Below, in pieces: positions 30,488 to 32,582 of a stretch of DNA of 32,582 nt; the first letter of the stretch is position 1, and each line of letters opens with the position of its first letter. This stretch comes from Bacillota bacterium (lineage in GTDB: Bacteria > Bacillota > Sulfobacillia > Sulfobacillales > Sulfobacillaceae). The translations under genes and the position numbers were made by a program. The DNA lies in the NCBI GenBank assembly GCA_021821465.1, contig JAKACM010000049.1, forward strand, positions 1-32,582, in the 5' to 3' direction. Under the pieces are notes generated by a model that had not been told where the DNA came from, did no database searches, and saw only the letters and a list, made by a program, of their open reading frames with translations.

Positions 30488-32470
30488 CTATGAGAGCCTG
30501 CTCTTTCCCTTATCCTGATAAGACGTGCTAAAAAACTTCTTCCACGCTCGTTTCATAGCCTTCACAACCCCTATGGGCAGATGACGGGAGATCTGACGCA
30601 TCTTGTCGAGAATTTGACGGGCTTCTTCCGAAAGGGAATCTTGCGATTCCTCTTCATAGAAATCGGCAGACCACAGAGCCAATTGTTTCCCGCCTTCATT
30701 CACAATTTCATAATTTGTGTCCTGCCACACTCTCTTGATCCACGCATTTGCGGATCTTTTTATTCCACTCACCCCAAATACGGGCAAAAGTTCGGGATAG
30801 ACACCCCCTTGAACCATCTGAATCACAAGACGCCAGGGCAGAGTGTCATCACCCGGAGCAATTGTTGCGCCTCGGGGAAAAAATCGCAACAACGCATGAT
30901 AACGAACTAATGGCCGTATCAGGATCTCATCCGGCAACAAAATCCGGGTCTTGGTCGCATCCCCCGGAATTCGCCAAGTCTCCAGGTCAGCCTCTTCTTG
31001 AACCATAGGGTAAACCGCCTCAATGGCCGGATGGAGAGTAAGCGCTGTCAATGCCTCAAAGAGAAAGGTTTTGCTGATTCGTTCTCCCGCCCTGAGCAAC
31101 AACACCAACTCTCCCTGAATTTGGTTGATAGGCCACCATTCATCCAATCGGGCAAAATCTTGGGGATAGGCCCTTATGATTTCATAAGTCGGGTAATGGC
31201 TTTCTTTGATACTCTCGACTGTTTGCTCCCACCCCATACCTTCTGTGATCACGACCGAAATTTTCGGTCGGTTTGTCGAGTCGATCCTCTTGGGATTCTT
31301 CGCACTCCTTTGAAAAGAGGCCATGACCGCCTCTAAAATCTCCGGCGGATGGGCATCAAGGTTCCTAAGAGCGTTCGAACTCTTTTCTTTCAGCGGAGAT
31401 GTCCAAGAAGAATCGTCCAATACTTTCTGCAAGACCGTCACGAAACCCGGGATGTCTACCGGGTCAATCAGAATACCCGCTCCACCTGACAACATTTCCC
31501 GCATGCCCCCCGATTGGGAGGCGATGATGGCACATCCTTGAGCCATCGCCTCAAGACAGACGTTCGGCCAGTTTTCAAAACGACTGGGAAAAACCACAAC
31601 GGCCGCTTTGGCATAATACCACAACAACTGATCACGGTTTAAAGCTCCCATGAAATGAACGTAAAGGTAATAAGGTTCCGGGATCAAAGCTTTGAGTTGT
31701 TCTTGAAAGGACCTTCCTTGATACACCGTATCTTGACCGACAAGCCAGAGTCCGAAAACCCGTCCTTGCTCCCATAAGGCGATGGCCGCTTTGAGCAATA
31801 AATCGGGGCCCTTGCGGTATTCCAGCCGCCCGACATAAAGAACCATAGGCTCGTTCGGAGCGGTTATATCGGCGGACTCTTGAAGTGCTTGAGAAAGATC
31901 GGCCATCAGGGGCAAAGGATGGCGCGCAAGAACAATTTCGCGGTCGGCTAGATGATGATAACAAGTTTGCAAATCCTTGGAAGGTGCGCTTAGAACATCA
32001 CAGAAACGCAACGCATATTGTTCCATCCGGTAGATATCCTGGCGCTCCTTTTGGGGAATTTCCCGATTGAGCCGATCGCACAGCTCTAAAGACATGTGAG
32101 CGTGCACCCTCAGAACAGTGTGGGCAAAGTCGCCGCGGAGTCTTTTCCCCTTAATCGTAAAATATCCTTCACCCAAATAGTCCGGAAACTCGATGAGATC
32201 CCACTCCCGGTCACGGCTAAGGCGCAAAAGATGTTGATACAACGCATAGGAATATCCCGCGGCAAACGGGGTTAATCTTGTGTCTGCCTCAATCAAATCC
32301 ACCGGAAACGGGTAATTTGGCCTGGGGGCGGAGCCTTTGGCATCCAAGGTGACAATGTGGACATAATGACCCGCCTTTTGCAAGGCATGGGCCCAACTTA
32401 ATGTATAAACGCCAATGCCGCCCCCCTCGTTGACACCCGGCAACTCCCGGCTCGCCAGCAAAATATTCAT
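30488..32470 (-). CDS. Two-domain glycosyltransferase: GT4 with a degenerate GT-A-like C-terminus
   Basis: About 660 residues. Residues 1-400 are a GT4 enzyme: MNILLASRELPGVNEGGGIGVYT, MVLYVGRLEYRKGPDLLL, and VVFPSRFENWPNVCLEAMAQ with the Glu pair that holds the donor. From about residue 405, PKISVVITEGMGWEQTVESI and IQGELVLLLRAGERISK follow the start and middle of a GT2 domain, but where GT2 enzymes have Asp-x-Asp this reads LRAGE, so that part is probably inactive and may recognise the acceptor. The C-terminus is basic. ATG 32470 starts 2 nt after the upstream gene's stop; the frame is open further upstream but only over that gene. Confidence 0.85.
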   Translation of the reverse strand: MNILLASRELPGVNEGGGIGVYTLSWAHALQKAGHYVHIVTLDAKGSAPRPNYPFPVDLIEADTRLTPFAAGYSYALYQHLLRLSRDREWDLIEFPDYLGEGYFTIKGKRLRGDFAHTVLRVHAHMSLELCDRLNREIPQKERQDIYRMEQYALRFCDVLSAPSKDLQTCYHHLADREIVLARHPLPLMADLSQALQESADITAPNEPMVLYVGRLEYRKGPDLLLKAAIALWEQGRVFGLWLVGQDTVYQGRSFQEQLKALIPEPYYLYVHFMGALNRDQLLWYYAKAAVVVFPSRFENWPNVCLEAMAQGCAIIASQSGGMREMLSGGAGILIDPVDIPGFVTVLQKVLDDSSWTSPLKEKSSNALRNLDAHPPEILEAVMASFQRSAKNPKRIDSTNRPKISVVITEGMGWEQTVESIKESHYPTYEIIRAYPQDFARLDEWWPINQIQGELVLLLRAGERISKTFLFEALTALTLHPAIEAVYPMVQEEADLETWRIPGDATKTRILLPDEILIRPLVRYHALLRFFPRGATIAPGDDTLPWRLVIQMVQGGVYPELLPVFGVSGIKRSANAWIKRVWQDTNYEIVNEGGKQLALWSADFYEEESQDSLSEEARQILDKMRQISRHLPIGVVKAMKRAWKKFFSTSYQDKGKSRLS

Positions 32471-32472
32471 TG

Positions 32473-32582
32473 TCAGTGGCCCCGCTTTTCCAGTGAATGC
32501 AATACCTGCCGGTACCCCTCGTCTGTCAAGGCGGCTGTCTCTTCCCAATTGAAGAGACGAGAACGCTGCTGTCCTTTTTGGG
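32473..32582 (-). CDS. C-terminal end of a glycosyltransferase (partial)
   Basis: A frame enters from the right edge and ends at TGA 32473-32475, just before the two-domain transferase. Its 35 or so visible residues include FNWEETAALTDEGYRQVLHS, matching the last helix of GT4 enzymes (aromatic-x-W-E-x-T-A, then a Tyr-containing helix). The longer frame that runs through on the same strand in another phase lacks such a pattern. It is probably another member of the operon. Confidence 0.6.
   Translation of the reverse strand, partial: QKGQQRSRLFNWEETAALTDEGYRQVLHSLEKRGH

Noticed and set aside
1..32582. CRISPR arrays, intact insertion sequences, rRNA and tRNA genes
   Set aside because: No regularly spaced repeats, transposase motifs or structural RNA signatures were seen on reading both strands.

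Overview
The window reads as a chromosomal stretch of a monoderm, flagellated Bacillota bacterium. Most genes have strong AAGGAGG-type ribosome binding sites, TTG and GTG starts are frequent, binding proteins carry lipoprotein signals, and there is a c-di-AMP (ydaO/yuaA-type) riboswitch and a flagellin leader with CsrA-type GGA hairpins. The mixture of proteins resembles acidophilic Sulfobacillus-like Clostridia, but that placement is inference from protein style, not a database match. There are no rRNA or tRNA genes, no CRISPR array and no intact insertion sequence.

Layout. 1-1750: the tail of an unknown gene, an EcsC-family gene followed by an acidic 28-residue microprotein and an intrinsic terminator, and a small unknown gene. 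1761-4655 (minus): an M14 zinc carboxypeptidase and a class V aminotransferase. 4889-8136 (plus): endonuclease IV, a diacylglycerol-kinase-type lipid kinase, and a GH1 glycosidase preceded by a coupled 23-codon ORF. 8093-10161 (minus): MarR regulator, AcoX-type NAD-kinase-like protein, and a coiled-coil protein of unknown function. 10477-11448: a P1-family autoprocessing peptidase. 11630-14700 (minus): a taurine/sulfonate/nitrate-type ABC importer (permease, lipoprotein, ATPase) behind a c-di-AMP riboswitch and intrinsic terminator. 14859-15600: a histidine phosphatase with a good promoter. 15629-15922 (minus): a small winged-helix protein. 16122-18836: a BtuFCD-type metal-chelate importer with overlapping genes.

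18938-24756 is a flagellar filament and glycosylation locus: a CgeB-like glycosyltransferase, a decayed GT2 gene, a GT2-TPR transferase translationally coupled to fliS, fliD behind a coupled 21-codon ORF, and flagellin on the opposite strand. 24817-28357 (minus) holds an RmlD-like reductase, a NifX/NafY-domain protein, an MBL hydrolase and an XRE-TPR regulator. 28403-32582 (minus) is a tight glycosyltransferase operon (GT2, GT4, a GT4 fused to a degenerate GT-A-like domain, and the end of a further transferase), probably for a cell-surface glycan.

The most unusual signals are regulatory: the c-di-AMP riboswitch on a taurine-type importer, a perfect 13-bp inverted repeat that encloses that riboswitch with its terminator, two perfect GGA hairpins in the flagellin leader, and short ORFs with strong ribosome binding sites that overlap the starts of fliD and the GH1 gene.
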